Positions 1-8,862 of a stretch of 64,000 nt of DNA are shown piece by piece. The stretch comes from Mesorhizobium sp. (GTDB taxonomy: Bacteria; Pseudomonadota; Alphaproteobacteria; Rhizobiales; Rhizobiaceae). Where the stretch lies: the NCBI GenBank assembly GCA_004017535.1, contig SAJS01000026.1, positions 1 through 64,000 on the forward strand, given 5' to 3'. The notes under the pieces were generated by a model, which saw only the letters and a program-made list of their open reading frames with translations, was not told where the DNA came from and searched no databases. Positions within the stretch are counted from its first letter, which is position 1, and every line of letters begins with the position of its first letter. Made by a program: the position numbers and the translations under genes.

Positions 1-108
1 GCCTTCCTGGCGCGGCTGGTCGCCGAGCATCGGCTGCGCGAGGAGGAGGCGCATGAGCTGGCGCGCGACCTTGCCTATACGCTTGCTAAGAAGGCGTACC
101 GGCTCTGA
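1..108 (+). CDS. 3' end of an unidentified protein (partial)
   Basis: The first 35 codons are open in frame 1 and end with TGA at 106-108. The peptide is rich in Ala, Arg, Glu and Leu and looks helical, ending in YTLAKKAYRL. The start and most of the gene lie outside the window. The next gene, a cupin, begins 58 bases later on the same strand, so the two could share an operon. The fragment is too short for me to name a family. Confidence 0.55.
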   Translation, partial: AFLARLVAEHRLREEEAHELARDLAYTLAKKAYRL

Positions 109-166
109 GCCGGGCGCCCATGGTTTTGGCAGGAAGGAACGTCATGCTTCGAATGGAAATTGGACG

Positions 167-499
167 ATGACCGATATTTTCTCACACGCAGGCGCAAAAG
201 CCTGGGAACCGACGCCGGACGGCAATCGCCGGCGCGTGCTGGTGCATACGGACGAACTGATGATGGTCGAATTCGCTTTTGAAAAGGGCGGCGTCGGCGT
301 GCTGCATTCGCATCCGCATGTCCAGGCAAGCTATGTCGCCGAGGGCCGCTTCGAGGTCACCATCGACGGCCGATCGGAGATCCTCGAGACCGGAAGCAGC
401 TTCATCGTGCCTTCCAATCTCGTGCATGGCGTCAAGGCGCTGGAGGCCGGGCGCCTGGTCGACAGCTTCGCGCCTTACCGCGCCGATTTCCTCGGCTGA
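167..499 (+). CDS. KdgF-like cupin (uronate/pectin degradation type)
   Basis: A 110-aa single-domain cupin. The start chosen is the ATG opening MTDIFSHAG; upstream codons in the same frame run into the previous gene and read as Arg-rich non-coding sequence. The first cupin motif is seen as VGVLHSHPHVQASYVAEGRFEV, with two His and a Glu that would bind a metal, and the second as IVPSNLVHGVKAL with the third His. Length and motif order match KdgF-type small cupins, which help linearise unsaturated uronates from pectin or alginate. No pectin gene is visible nearby, so the substrate is inferred from the family only. Confidence 0.8.
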   Translation: MTDIFSHAGAKAWEPTPDGNRRRVLVHTDELMMVEFAFEKGGVGVLHSHPHVQASYVAEGRFEVTIDGRSEILETGSSFIVPSNLVHGVKALEAGRLVDSFAPYRADFLG

Positions 500-551
500 G
501 CATCCGCCGCTCAAAGGAAAAGCCCGCGCCGTAAAGCGCGGGCCCAGACTG

Positions 552-965
552 CTAGCGCCAAAGGCAGACCTTGACGTCCTTCCCGATATAGCAAGCGCCT
601 TCGCGACGAAGCTCTCCCCAATCGCCCACCTCGCCGTGCGTCTCGCGAATATCCCTGTTGGCATAGCCTGCCCAAGAATCTCCGTCCTTGTAGACAACCG
701 CCCAGTAATCCTTGGACATCTCGCCAGCCCCGCTATGCGTGTCGGGATAGTCGATACCCGCGAAAACCTGCTTGGGGCCCTGGATGTTGAAATCGCCGCC
801 CTGCTCGATCTGATAGGAGCATTTTCCGGAGATGCGGGTCTCGCCGTGAACGACGAGCAGGCAGCGGCCCCATTTGTAACCGTTCGGCAGACGATGCTGT
901 GCTGCATGCGAAGGCGAGAGGGAAAACGCAATTGCCAGGGCTGCCATGACGGTTCGCGCGGTCAT
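552..965 (-). CDS. Small secreted protein of unknown function
   Basis: A 137-aa protein starting MTARTVMAALAIAFSLSPSHAAQ, a good Sec signal peptide with a cleavage site after SHA. The mature part has four Cys (GRCLLVV, GKCSYQI, GACYIGK, VCLWR), suggesting one or two disulphides in the periplasm. It ends in VKVCLWR. A second ATG four codons upstream (977) is possible; the open frame continues to 1112 but that part looks like intergenic sequence and crosses the regulatory region of the next gene. I do not recognise a family. It is transcribed away from the copper genes that follow. Confidence 0.65.
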   Translation of the reverse strand: MTARTVMAALAIAFSLSPSHAAQHRLPNGYKWGRCLLVVHGETRISGKCSYQIEQGGDFNIQGPKQVFAGIDYPDTHSGAGEMSKDYWAVVYKDGDSWAGYANRDIRETHGEVGDWGELRREGACYIGKDVKVCLWR

Positions 966-1098
966 CCTATCACCCATCGTGAAACAGCCGATTGGATTCG
1001 GCCCAGGGCGTATGTCGAAAATGGTCCTCCGCGGGATGGTTCCACCAGAGATCCTCTTATTTGTCCCGGAATTGTCCCCCAGAGCCGGTTCGATCGGA

Positions 1099-1112
1099 TT
1101 GACGTATGTCAA
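1099..1112 (+). promoter_or_regulatory. FNR/FixK-type box upstream of copper block 1
   Basis: The sequence TTGACGTATGTCAA is a perfect match to the TTGAY-N4-RTCAA palindrome bound by FNR, FnrN and FixK regulators. About 90 bases around it (1091-1180) align with 5710-5800, where a second perfect box sits before the copper ATPase operon. A class II activator centred here would place transcription start near 1147. Microaerobic control is inferred. Confidence 0.7.
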
Positions 1113-1294
1113 AGCGCATTTTGATTGAAGAAGTAATCATTAATGTGAAAAACTTGGAAGCCGCATTGTGCTTGAACGAAGGGCGAATTCCGGCCCACGT
1201 CTGCGGGATAGATTAGTTCCAAGATGGCGTTCGCCGAGGCTCGGAAGGTTTGATTGTGGATCGGAAAGGCATCCGACCAAGGCTTGGCCGTTCA

Positions 1295-1675
1295 ATGAAG
1301 CGCTCGTCAGGATTCGACGGTTCGCGTTGGCTCGCCGTCTGCCTCGCCTTGCTGATGGCGTTCACCACTGTCCTTTCCAGCCATGCCAATTCGGCCGCGG
1401 CTCCGTTTGGCGCCCAGTGGGCCACAGAGCATATTCATGGCTCCGCGGCGATCCGACATGATGGTTCCGCCCCGTGCAAGGATTTCGGCCATGCGCGCCA
1501 TCAAGGCACATGCTGCATCTCGGCTTCCAGCTGCTCATTCTGCGTCCCGGTTGACGTCCATCCCTTCGTCGCGATTTCGGGCACCCATCCCGTCGCGACG
1601 GCGCCGCCTTTCGTATCCTCTCCAAGTGACGTGGCTGTCGGGCTGCGCCCTCCGAACCTCATCGTGACCGCCTGA
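1295..1675 (+). CDS. Small exported Cys-rich protein, first gene of copper block 1
   Basis: A 126-aa protein starting MKRSSGFDGSRWLAVCLALL, with a signal-like hydrophobic stretch at about residues 12-30 ending near SHANSAAA. The mature region carries His residues and a Cys cluster (PCKDFGHARHQGTCCISASSCSFCVPV) and ends in RPPNLIVTA. The protein encoded at 5790-6227 has the same plan: signal, Cys/His cluster and an RPP near the C-terminus. Small proteins of this kind (DUF2946/CopL-like) often lead copper operons, but that family name is a guess. A TTG at 1250 would give a longer form; the ATG at 1295 is preferred because it puts positive residues directly before the hydrophobic core. Confidence 0.55.
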   Translation: MKRSSGFDGSRWLAVCLALLMAFTTVLSSHANSAAAPFGAQWATEHIHGSAAIRHDGSAPCKDFGHARHQGTCCISASSCSFCVPVDVHPFVAISGTHPVATAPPFVSSPSDVAVGLRPPNLIVTA

Positions 1676-1750
1676 GCGCACGAGCCCTGGCGTTCGTGTG
1701 CTTCGCCGCCGGTCAATCCGGCCCTCGAGTCACGAACATGAGAGCTTGCA

Positions 1751-3229
1751 ATGCAATCCATATCCCGTCGCCAGTTCCTGGCATCCACGGTGGCTGCCGG
1801 CGCCGCGGGCGTCGTCCTGCCGCTGATCAATCCCCGCTCTGTACAGGCGGCCTCCCCGAGCGTCATCCGGGCCGATACCCGCGTCATCGAGGTGACCGGC
1901 CGTGCCGCCAAAGTCTTCGGTCTCGTCCAGCCCGACGGCACCCATGGGCTCGTCACCTCGGCCGCCAATGACTTCCAGGTCCGGCTCGAAAATGGGCTGA
2001 ACGCGCCAACCTTGATCCATTGGCACGGCCTGACGCCGCCGTTCGGACAGGACGGCGTGCCCGATCTGCCGCAACCGTTGCTGCAGCCAGGCCAGTCCTA
2101 TGATTACAGCTTCCCCGTCGCGACGCCGGGCACGCATTGGATGCATGCCCACACGCTGCAGGAACAGCAGCTGCTTGCCGCGCCCCTGATCGTCACAGAC
2201 CCTGCGGAGGCAGGCGCGGACGAGCAGCCGCTGGTGGTACTGTTCCACGACTTCAGCTTCAAGGCGCCTGAGGAATTGCTGGCCGGGCTGACCGGATCGG
2301 TGCCTGCATCGGGAACCGGCGGCATGGCCGGACATTCGATGTCGGGCATGTCAGGCATGGACATGCAAGACATGTCAGGCGGGCAAGGCATGTCGGACGG
2401 GCAAGGCATGGCCATGCCGATGGACGTCAACGACATCCAATACGACGCCTATCTGGCCAACGACCGGACGCTGGACGATCCACAGCTGTTCGCTGTCGAA
2501 CGCAACGGCACGGTCCGGCTGCGGCTCATCAACGGCGCCACCGCAACGGCATTCTGGATCGACACCGGGTCAATCGAGGGCGAGGCAATCGCTGTCGACG
2601 GGAATCCCGTCACACCAGTGCGCGGTCGCCGCTTTCCGCTCGCCATGGGCCAGCGCCTCGATATCCGGCTGCGTGTTCCGGACGAGGTGGGAGCCTGGCC
2701 GATCCTGGCGTTGCGGGAGGGCAGTGTCGAGCGCACTGGTTTCGTGCTGGCGACCAGGGGCGGCGCGGTAAAGCGCATCGCGCCGGCTGGCGAGAAAGCG
2801 ACAGCCGCGTTCGACCTCGCATTCGAGTCCAGCCTCGTCGCCGCCAAGCCTCTGGCCCTGGTATCTGCGGACCGGAACCAGTCCGTCGAGATTGGCGGCA
2901 CGATGCAAGGTTACTCCTGGACGCTGAACGGCAGGACGTGGGGCGACCATCAGCCGATCGCCGTGCGGAAGGGGGAGCGCGTCGAACTGACCTTGCGCAA
3001 CGCCAGCATGATGGGCCATCCCATGCACCTGCACGGCCATCATTTCCAGGTGGTTGCCATCGATGGCCGCCGCTTCGCGGGAGCCGCCCGCGACACCGTC
3101 TGGCTGCCGCCGATGCGCGAGGTGACGGTGGCGTTCGACGCCGCGAATCCGGGGACGTGGGCCTTCCACTGCCATCACCTCTATCACATGGCGAGCGGCA
3201 TGATGACCGTCGTCGACTACACCGCGTGA
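1751..3229 (+). CDS. Tat-exported multicopper oxidase (CopA/CumA-like)
   Basis: A 492-aa periplasmic multicopper oxidase. It starts with a twin-arginine signal (SISRRQFLAST, then AAGAAGVVLP). All four copper-ligand blocks are present: IHWHG at residues 89-93, THWMHAH at 128-134, HPMHLHGHHF, and the C-terminal WAFHCHHLYHMASGM with type 1 Cys, His and Met. A Met/His-rich loop (about 195-225, GHSMSGMSGMDMQDMSG) resembles the Met-rich insert of CueO and CopA proteins that binds extra Cu(I). The likely role is oxidation of Cu(I) in the periplasm. It follows a small exported protein and precedes a Met-rich protein, with a copper ATPase 3 kb downstream, so copper tolerance is well supported by context. 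Confidence 0.92.
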   Translation: MQSISRRQFLASTVAAGAAGVVLPLINPRSVQAASPSVIRADTRVIEVTGRAAKVFGLVQPDGTHGLVTSAANDFQVRLENGLNAPTLIHWHGLTPPFGQDGVPDLPQPLLQPGQSYDYSFPVATPGTHWMHAHTLQEQQLLAAPLIVTDPAEAGADEQPLVVLFHDFSFKAPEELLAGLTGSVPASGTGGMAGHSMSGMSGMDMQDMSGGQGMSDGQGMAMPMDVNDIQYDAYLANDRTLDDPQLFAVERNGTVRLRLINGATATAFWIDTGSIEGEAIAVDGNPVTPVRGRRFPLAMGQRLDIRLRVPDEVGAWPILALREGSVERTGFVLATRGGAVKRIAPAGEKATAAFDLAFESSLVAAKPLALVSADRNQSVEIGGTMQGYSWTLNGRTWGDHQPIAVRKGERVELTLRNASMMGHPMHLHGHHFQVVAIDGRRFAGAARDTVWLPPMREVTVAFDAANPGTWAFHCHHLYHMASGMMTVVDYTA

Positions 3230-3249
3230 CCGATTTCGAGGACAAGACC

Positions 3250-3414
3250 ATGAGAAACTATCGCAGCAACAATGCCGTTGCTCTGGCGGCCGAAAACCGC
3301 TCTGGCGTCAGCCGCCGAATGACGCCGCAGCCGGTGCCTGGAGACGCCGGGCGACCGATGCGGACAACCCTGAACCCGAAACCAGGAGAGCCAAGCAATG
3401 AAAACGCTAAGTAA
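3250..3414 (+). CDS. Possible 54-aa protein
   Basis: The frame opens with ATG at 3250 after a plausible ribosome-binding site (TTCGAGGACAAGACC) and ends with TAA at 3412-3414, overlapping the start of the next gene by 17 bases. The peptide (MRNYRSNNAVALAAENRSG...) is polar, has no signal or membrane segment and resembles nothing I know. It may be a real translated leader coupled to the next gene or simply the intergenic leader. Confidence 0.3.
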   Translation: MRNYRSNNAVALAAENRSGVSRRMTPQPVPGDAGRPMRTTLNPKPGEPSNENAK

Positions 3415-4294
3415 GTCCATTCTTGCCGCAGCCATTCTCTTCACATCTGCGGCCTTCGCCGAGGACTCCCATCATCCCGCCGGCACTGCGGAAGCTGCGC
3501 CTGCCGCTTCGCCTGCTCCCGTGTCCGGCGACAGCGCCGGGACGATACCCCAAGGCGGAACAATGCCCCAGGGTGGAATGGTGCCCCAGGGTGGGATGCC
3601 CCAAGGCGGGATGATGCCGCAGGGCGGAATGATGCCTCAGGGTGGAATGATGACCCAGGGGGGGATGATGTGTGGGATGATGCCGCAGGGCGGAATGATG
3701 CCGCAGGGCGGGATGATGCCGCAGGGCGGAATGATGCCGCAGGGCGGAATGATGCCGCAGGGCGGAATGATGCCGCAGGGCGGAATGATGATGCCGCAGG
3801 GCGGAATGATGCCGCAGGGCGGGATGATGCCGCAGGGCGGGATGATGCCGCAGGGCGGAATGATGCCACAGGGCGGAATGATGCCCGGCGAGATGATGCG
3901 GATGATGATGGGCATGATGTCTGCCAGCAACGGACCGGCTGAACTGATGATGTCCCCGAGCCATGTCGAAGGGCGCATCGCGTTCCTGCAGGCTGAGCTC
4001 AAGGTGACCGATGCACAACAGCCGCAATGGAAGGCCGTGGCCGATGCAATGCGTGCTAATGCCAAGCTCGCCGAACAGACGATGGGCGGGATGGGCGGCG
4101 CGATGATGTCCGCTGGGCCTGCCGCCATGACGCCGTCGAAGCGGATCGACCAGGCCGAGCAAATGTTGTCCGGACGTCTCGAAGGACTGCGCCAGTTGAA
4201 AGCGGCGATCGAGCCCTTTTACGCAACGTTGAGCGATGCGCAAAAGGCCGTGGCCGACAAACTGCTCGTGCCGGCGCCGATGGGCATGATGTGA
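3398..4294 (+). CDS. Periplasmic Met-rich MPQGG-repeat protein with LTXXQ/Spy-like C-terminus
   Basis: A 298-aa exported protein. Residues 1-21 are a signal peptide (MKTLSKSILAAAILFTSAAFA). Residues about 48-165 consist of roughly 18 copies of a hexapeptide MMPQGG with variants (VPQGG, TQGG, one CGMMPQGG). The C-terminal 110 residues are helical, with VTDAQQPQWKAVADAMRANA and a later LSDAQKAV, resembling the LTXXQ helices of the Spy/CpxP family. Dense Met pairs in a periplasmic protein next to a multicopper oxidase suggest Cu(I) binding or buffering; this is inference. The gene follows a ribosome-binding site (CAGGAGAGCC). Confidence 0.8.
   Translation: MKTLSKSILAAAILFTSAAFAEDSHHPAGTAEAAPAASPAPVSGDSAGTIPQGGTMPQGGMVPQGGMPQGGMMPQGGMMPQGGMMTQGGMMCGMMPQGGMMPQGGMMPQGGMMPQGGMMPQGGMMPQGGMMMPQGGMMPQGGMMPQGGMMPQGGMMPQGGMMPGEMMRMMMGMMSASNGPAELMMSPSHVEGRIAFLQAELKVTDAQQPQWKAVADAMRANAKLAEQTMGGMGGAMMSAGPAAMTPSKRIDQAEQMLSGRLEGLRQLKAAIEPFYATLSDAQKAVADKLLVPAPMGMM
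3552..3889 (+). repeat. 18-bp coding tandem repeat (MMPQGG units)
   Basis: Tandem units of ATGATGCCGCAGGGCGGA and close variants fill this stretch inside the Met-rich protein gene. Units are nearly identical over 3690-3885, with one ATG-expanded unit at 3786 and one TGTGGG interruption at 3669. Such uniformity predicts copy-number variation by slippage without frame loss, because the unit is a multiple of three. Confidence 0.9.
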
Positions 4295-4360
4295 GGTCGA
4301 AGGGGCCGTCGCGTCACACCGCGACGGCCCCCGATCGACGCGAGATCTCCAGGTGAGACC

Positions 4361-5680
4361 ATGAAGACGAAGCGGAGCGTCCGCACGGAAGAGCTGCTGC
4401 TTTTGCAGCGCGAAACCTTCGCCTACTTCCTGGGCGAGGTGAATGCCGCCAACGGCCTGATCCGCGACAAGACCGCCGCCGATTGGCCGGCGAGCATCGC
4501 CGCGACGGGACTCGCTCTTGCCTGCTACCCCGTCGCTGTCGAGCGCGGGTTCATGGCGCGCCAGGCAGCTGTGGCAAGAACGCTGGCCACGCTGCAATTC
4601 TTCTGGGCTAGCCCCCAAGGACCCGAGCCGGACGCCACAGGACATCGCGGCTTCTATTATCATTTCCTCGATATGGAGACGGGGCGGCGCGCCTGGCAAT
4701 GCGAACTTTCGACGATTGATAGCGCCCTCTTGTTAGCAGGCGCCCTGACGGCGGCCGCCTATTTTGACGCGGCCGCGCCCGACGAGCAGGAAATCCGCAC
4801 GCTTGCTAGCGCGCTATATCGCCGTGCCGACTGGCAATGGGCACAGAACCAGGGCGCAACGCTGACGCATGGCTGGACTCCGGAAAACGGGTTCATCAAA
4901 TACCGGTGGGAGGGCTATGACGAGGCCCTCCTGCTCTACGTTCTGGCGCTCGGCTCACCGACCTTTCCGCTTCCCGAGAGCAGCTACGCCGCATGGACGT
5001 CGACCTACCGCTGGGAAAGCTGCTACGGCTACGAATACCTCTATGCCGGGCCGTTGTTCACGCATCAGCTTTCGCATGTCTGGATCGACTTTCGCGGGAT
5101 CCAGGATGCCTTCATGCGGGAAAAGGGCATCGACTATTTCGAGAACAGCCGCCGGGCGACCTACCTCCAGCAATGCTATGCCATCATGAACCCGCGCAAG
5201 TTCGACGGTTACAGAGAGTGTTGCTGGGGGATCACGGCAAGCGAGGGACCAGGTCCGGCCACTCTCAAACTCAATGGTGTCCAGCGGGAGTTCTACGACT
5301 ATGTCGGCCGCGGCGTTCCCTATGGACCGGATGACGGCACGCTCGCTCCATGGGCGGTCGCCGCTTCATTGCCGTTCGCCCCGGAGATCGTCCTGGAGGC
5401 GCTCGACTTCTGCATCCATCAAGCGAAGCTGAAAGAGTTCAACAGATACGGCTTCAAGGCGGCCTTCAATCCTACGCATCCGGGAGAGCCCGGCAATCCT
5501 TACGGCTTCTGGGTGTCCCCCTGGCACTTTGGCATCAACCAAGGACCCATCGTGCTGATGATCGAAAACCACTTGAGCGACCAGGTTTGGCGCTTGATGC
5601 GTGGTTGCCCCTACATCGTCACCGGATTGCGCCGCGCTGGATTCGAGGGCGGCTGGCTGAACGATGCGGATCCCGGCTGA
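4361..5680 (+). CDS. Glucoamylase-like protein (glycoamylase domain, PF10091 type)
   Basis: A 439-aa protein with no clear signal peptide. Its motifs fit the (alpha/alpha)6-barrel glycoamylase-like family that also forms the C-terminal part of large cyclic-beta-glucan proteins: GFYYHFLD near residue 94, STIDSALLLAG, YDEALLLYVLALGSPT, THQLSHVWIDFRGI, an AWGITASEGP-like CCWGITASEGPGPATL, YGFKAAFNP and WHFGINQGPIVLMIENH. The family is linked to beta-glucan hydrolysis or modification. It sits 66 bases after the Met-rich protein on the same strand, which is odd for a copper block. The substrate and location cannot be told from sequence. Confidence 0.85.
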   Translation: MKTKRSVRTEELLLLQRETFAYFLGEVNAANGLIRDKTAADWPASIAATGLALACYPVAVERGFMARQAAVARTLATLQFFWASPQGPEPDATGHRGFYYHFLDMETGRRAWQCELSTIDSALLLAGALTAAAYFDAAAPDEQEIRTLASALYRRADWQWAQNQGATLTHGWTPENGFIKYRWEGYDEALLLYVLALGSPTFPLPESSYAAWTSTYRWESCYGYEYLYAGPLFTHQLSHVWIDFRGIQDAFMREKGIDYFENSRRATYLQQCYAIMNPRKFDGYRECCWGITASEGPGPATLKLNGVQREFYDYVGRGVPYGPDDGTLAPWAVAASLPFAPEIVLEALDFCIHQAKLKEFNRYGFKAAFNPTHPGEPGNPYGFWVSPWHFGINQGPIVLMIENHLSDQVWRLMRGCPYIVTGLRRAGFEGGWLNDADPG

Positions 5681-5717
5681 ACGGATTGCTCGAGCCCCCA
5701 CGGGCGGACCGATCGAA

Positions 5718-5731
5718 TTGACGCACATCAA
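5718..5731 (+). promoter_or_regulatory. FNR/FixK-type box upstream of the copper ATPase operon
   Basis: TTGACGCACATCAA matches the TTGAY-N4-RTCAA palindrome perfectly. The following AAGCGCATT and a GGAAGCC-N4-GTGCTTG segment further on are shared with the block 1 leader, so box and leader appear duplicated. It lies about 60 bases before the GTG start of the next gene. Confidence 0.72.
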
Positions 5732-5789
5732 AGCGCATTCGAGCCGAAGAGGCGATCATGCACATGGTGAATAGCTCGGAAGCCTTGCT

Positions 5790-6227
5790 GTGCTTGGACA
5801 ATCTTGTCACATCTGGCAGCGACGCCATCAGACTGCAAGCGGCACGCTCGGTGCGATCATGCTTGGGTTCGGGCTTGCTCTTTTCCTGTTGCTGACGCAT
5901 TCGGGCTCGGCGCAAGCGCACGAGTTCGGCGCACCACCAGACTTCTCGTCAGCCAAGGTCGTCCAGTCGGTTGCTGATGGCAAGGCCGATCGGCCGGCCT
6001 CGGCGGCCGTTCTGTCGGCATCAACCCTGGGCGAGTCGGGTTGCCATGACGGCCATTGCGGCTTGTGCATGGGCGGACATTGTTTCGGTTGTTCGGCAGT
6101 TGCTCTGGCAGCCTCCCCTGACATCGCCTCCGCAGCTGAGGCTGGCGCCCCAGCTTTCCCCGATCAATCGGGTTTCGCGCTGACCAGGCCCGACGAAGCC
6201 TTTCGGCCTCCTCGCTCCGTTCTCTGA
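5790..6227 (+). CDS. Small exported Cys/His-rich protein, first gene of copper block 2
   Basis: A 145-aa protein from a GTG start with a GGAAG ribosome-binding site seven bases upstream; an ATG at 5859 would give 122 aa but would remove the Arg-Arg before the hydrophobic core. A signal-like segment ([20 protein letters not shown]) is followed by a cluster of Cys and His ([18 protein letters not shown]) fit for metal binding, and the C-terminus ends in AFRPPRSVL. Same architecture as the protein at 1295-1675. It precedes the copper ATPase by about 100 bases. A DUF2946/CopL-like role is a guess. Confidence 0.6.
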   Translation: MLGQSCHIWQRRHQTASGTLGAIMLGFGLALFLLLTHSGSAQAHEFGAPPDFSSAKVVQSVADGKADRPASAAVLSASTLGESGCHDGHCGLCMGGHCFGCSAVALAASPDIASAAEAGAPAFPDQSGFALTRPDEAFRPPRSVL

Positions 6228-6330
6228 CGACCTGCTCGGCGGGCAAATCTCACGCTCGCCGGCCCGGGTCGCTCTCTGTGCTGGGCCAAACGCTGGCTCC
6301 GGTCGAGAACGTGTTTCGAGGAGAAAACCC

Positions 6331-8862
6331 ATGAACGTGCGGACAGAAGCCGCAATCCCTGACCACCCGTCTGGTGGCCTGGCCGAGGCGCGCGAGTCAC
6401 TCAGCCTCCGCATTGGAGGAATGAACTGCGCCCACTGCCCGCCAACGATCGAAAGAGCCATTCGGGCCGTCAAAGGGGTGCAGACCGCCTCGGTCAATCT
6501 CGCCACCCAGACGGCGATGGTCGATTACGATCCCGCCCAAGCGAAGGTCGCCGGAATCCTGCGCGCCATCCGCTCCGTCGGCTACGCCGCCGGTACGGCG
6601 ACGACGCGCATTCCGATCAAGAACATGCATTGCACCTCGTGCGCCACACGTGTCGAGCTGGCGCTGAAGATGACCCCGGGCGTCATCGCCGCCCGCGCCA
6701 GCCTCGCACCCAACGTTGTCGACATAGAGTATCAACCGGAACGGGCCGATTTCCAGGAATTGAGGAGGTCGATTGAATCCTCCGGCTATCGGGTCGCCGA
6801 GCCGAAGGTGAAACCCACGGACGAGACGCTGGACCCGGCGGAGGCGGCCAATGAGCAGGAATACCGCGGCCTGATGCGCAGGTTCTGGCTCGCCGCCGTC
6901 ATCTCCCTCCCGGTGATGGCTCTCAGCTATCCCGATCTCATTCCGGGACTGCGCGAATGGATGCCCATGGGCAGCGGCACGCGCCGAATCGTTTGGGCGC
7001 TGCTTGGCGTGCTGAGCTTGCCCGTCCTGCTGTGGTCGGGATCGCAGTTCTTTGTCGGCATGTGGGACGCGCTGAAGCACCGCGCGGCCAATATGCATAC
7101 GCTGATCTCAATCGGCATCACGGCGGCGTTCCTCTATTCGGTCGTGGCGGTCGCATGGCCCGGGATCTTTCCCGACATGGCGCTGGCCGAAGTCTTCTGG
7201 GACGTCACCGATGTCGTGGTGGCGCTCGTCGTGCTGGGTCTCGCCCTCGAGATCAAGGCCAAAGGCCGAACCTCCCAGGCGATCAAGAAGCTGATCGGGC
7301 TGCAGGCGAAGACGGCAAGAGTCATGCGCGACGGCAAGGAAATCGACCTTCCCGTCGAGGAGGTGCTGGTCAGCGACACGGTGATCGTCCGTCCCGGCGA
7401 AAAGGTCCCGGTCGATGGCAAGGTGAGCGCCGGATCGAGCGCTATCGACGAGTCGATGATCACCGGCGAATCCATGCCGGTCGAAAAGCAGGCCGGCGAC
7501 GAGGTCATCGGCGGCACGCTCAACAAGACAGGCAGCTTCCGCTTCACCGCGACCAAGGTCGGCAAGGATACCGCGCTCGCAAGCATCATCCATATGGTGA
7601 AGGACGCGCAGGGGTCGAAGGCTCCGATCCAGCGCGTGGTGGATACCGTCTCGGGCTACTTCGTGCCCGCGGTCATGATCGTCGCGATCCTGGCCGCAGT
7701 GGCATGGTACGATTTCGGACCTGAGCCGGGGCTGATCTATGCCACGGTCATCCTGGTCACGACGCTGATCATCGCCTGTCCCTGCGCGCTCGGCCTTGCT
7801 ACGCCGACCTCGCTCACGGTCGGCATCGGCAAGGGAGCGGAAAACGGCATCCTGATCCGCTCCGGCGACGCGCTGCAGGCGGCCGAGAAACTCGACGCGA
7901 TCATCCTCGACAAGACGGGCACGATCACCAGGGGCGAGCCGGAGCTGACCGACGTCGTGGTCACGCCGGGGCACGAAGAGAGCGCCGTCCTGCGGCTCAC
8001 CGCATCCCTTGAGCGCGGCTCCGAGCATCCGCTGGCCTCGGCCATCGTGAAGGGCGCCGAGGCATGGCTGATCGAGCTGGTCGATGCTGAAGGTTTCGCG
8101 GCGATCCCGGGCCACGGCGTCAGTGGCCGGATCGACGGCCATGATGTGCTGTTCGGCAACGCCAAGCTCTTGCGCGACCGCGGTGTTCCCGCAGACGCGC
8201 TGCTGCCCCAATGGGAGCGCCTCGCCAACGAAGGTAAAACGCCGATGTATGTCGCGGTCGACGGGCAGGCGGCTGGGCTGATCGCGGTCGCCGATACCGT
8301 GAAGCCGGATTCCGGGGCGGCGATCGAAATCCTGAAAGGGCTCGGCATCGAGGTCGTCATGCTGACCGGCGACAACGAACGCACGGGTCGGGCGATCGCG
8401 CGCGAGGTCGGCATCGATCGCGTGCTGGCGGAAGTCCTGCCAGACGACAAGGCGCACGAGGTGCAGAAACTGCAGCTCGAAGGCAAGTCGGTCGGCATGG
8501 TCGGCGACGGCGTCAACGACGCGCCGGCGCTCGCCCAGGCCGATGTCGGTTTCGCCATCGGCACCGGAACCGACGTCGCCATCGAGGCAAGCGACGTGAC
8601 GCTTATCAAGGGCAGCCTGATGGGCGTGGTCACGGCGATCGAGATCAGCCGGGCGACGATGCGCAACGTCCGGCAGAACCTCGTCGGCGCATTCGGCTAC
8701 AACGCGCTGGGCATCCCGGTCGCGACGGGCGTGCTCTACCCGTTCATCGGGCTTCTGCTTTCTCCCCTCATCGCAGCCGCCGCCATGGCCTTCAGTTCGG
8801 TGACCGTCGTCACCAACGCCAATCGTTTGCGCTTCATTCAGCCGAGGAGGACAGTCTCATGA
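6331..8862 (+). CDS. copA: Cu(I)-translocating P-type ATPase (CopA/ActP)
   Basis: An 843-aa P1B-type ATPase in the inner membrane that exports Cu(I). Two N-terminal metal-binding HMA domains are seen: MNCAHC (Cys33, Cys36) and MHCTSC (Cys101, Cys104). Then come the actuator motif [10 protein letters not shown], the transmembrane metal site CPC (residues 483-485, in [13 protein letters not shown]), the phosphorylation site DKTGT (Asp527), SEHPLASAI of the nucleotide domain, [14 protein letters not shown], and the late-membrane YNALGIP motif. These are the signatures of subgroup 1B-1 (copper). In rhizobia this protein is often called ActP and is linked to acid and copper tolerance. The stop overlaps the next start (ATGA), indicating an operon. 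Confidence 0.95.
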   Translation: MNVRTEAAIPDHPSGGLAEARESLSLRIGGMNCAHCPPTIERAIRAVKGVQTASVNLATQTAMVDYDPAQAKVAGILRAIRSVGYAAGTATTRIPIKNMHCTSCATRVELALKMTPGVIAARASLAPNVVDIEYQPERADFQELRRSIESSGYRVAEPKVKPTDETLDPAEAANEQEYRGLMRRFWLAAVISLPVMALSYPDLIPGLREWMPMGSGTRRIVWALLGVLSLPVLLWSGSQFFVGMWDALKHRAANMHTLISIGITAAFLYSVVAVAWPGIFPDMALAEVFWDVTDVVVALVVLGLALEIKAKGRTSQAIKKLIGLQAKTARVMRDGKEIDLPVEEVLVSDTVIVRPGEKVPVDGKVSAGSSAIDESMITGESMPVEKQAGDEVIGGTLNKTGSFRFTATKVGKDTALASIIHMVKDAQGSKAPIQRVVDTVSGYFVPAVMIVAILAAVAWYDFGPEPGLIYATVILVTTLIIACPCALGLATPTSLTVGIGKGAENGILIRSGDALQAAEKLDAIILDKTGTITRGEPELTDVVVTPGHEESAVLRLTASLERGSEHPLASAIVKGAEAWLIELVDAEGFAAIPGHGVSGRIDGHDVLFGNAKLLRDRGVPADALLPQWERLANEGKTPMYVAVDGQAAGLIAVADTVKPDSGAAIEILKGLGIEVVMLTGDNERTGRAIAREVGIDRVLAEVLPDDKAHEVQKLQLEGKSVGMVGDGVNDAPALAQADVGFAIGTGTDVAIEASDVTLIKGSLMGVVTAIEISRATMRNVRQNLVGAFGYNALGIPVATGVLYPFIGLLLSPLIAAAAMAFSSVTVVTNANRLRFIQPRRTVS

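Noticed and set aside
53-166. Longer N-terminus for the KdgF-like cupin
   Set aside because: The extra codons are Arg-rich and overlap the end of the preceding gene; the ATG at 167 starts the conserved domain.
3595-3893. CRISPR-like regular repeat
   Set aside because: Repeats are 18 bp, contiguous without spacers, and in frame in a protein gene.
3407-4699. 430-aa minus-strand open frame rich in His and repeats (HHSALRHH)
   Set aside because: It is the antisense of the MMPQGG repeat gene; periodic sequence keeps all frames open.
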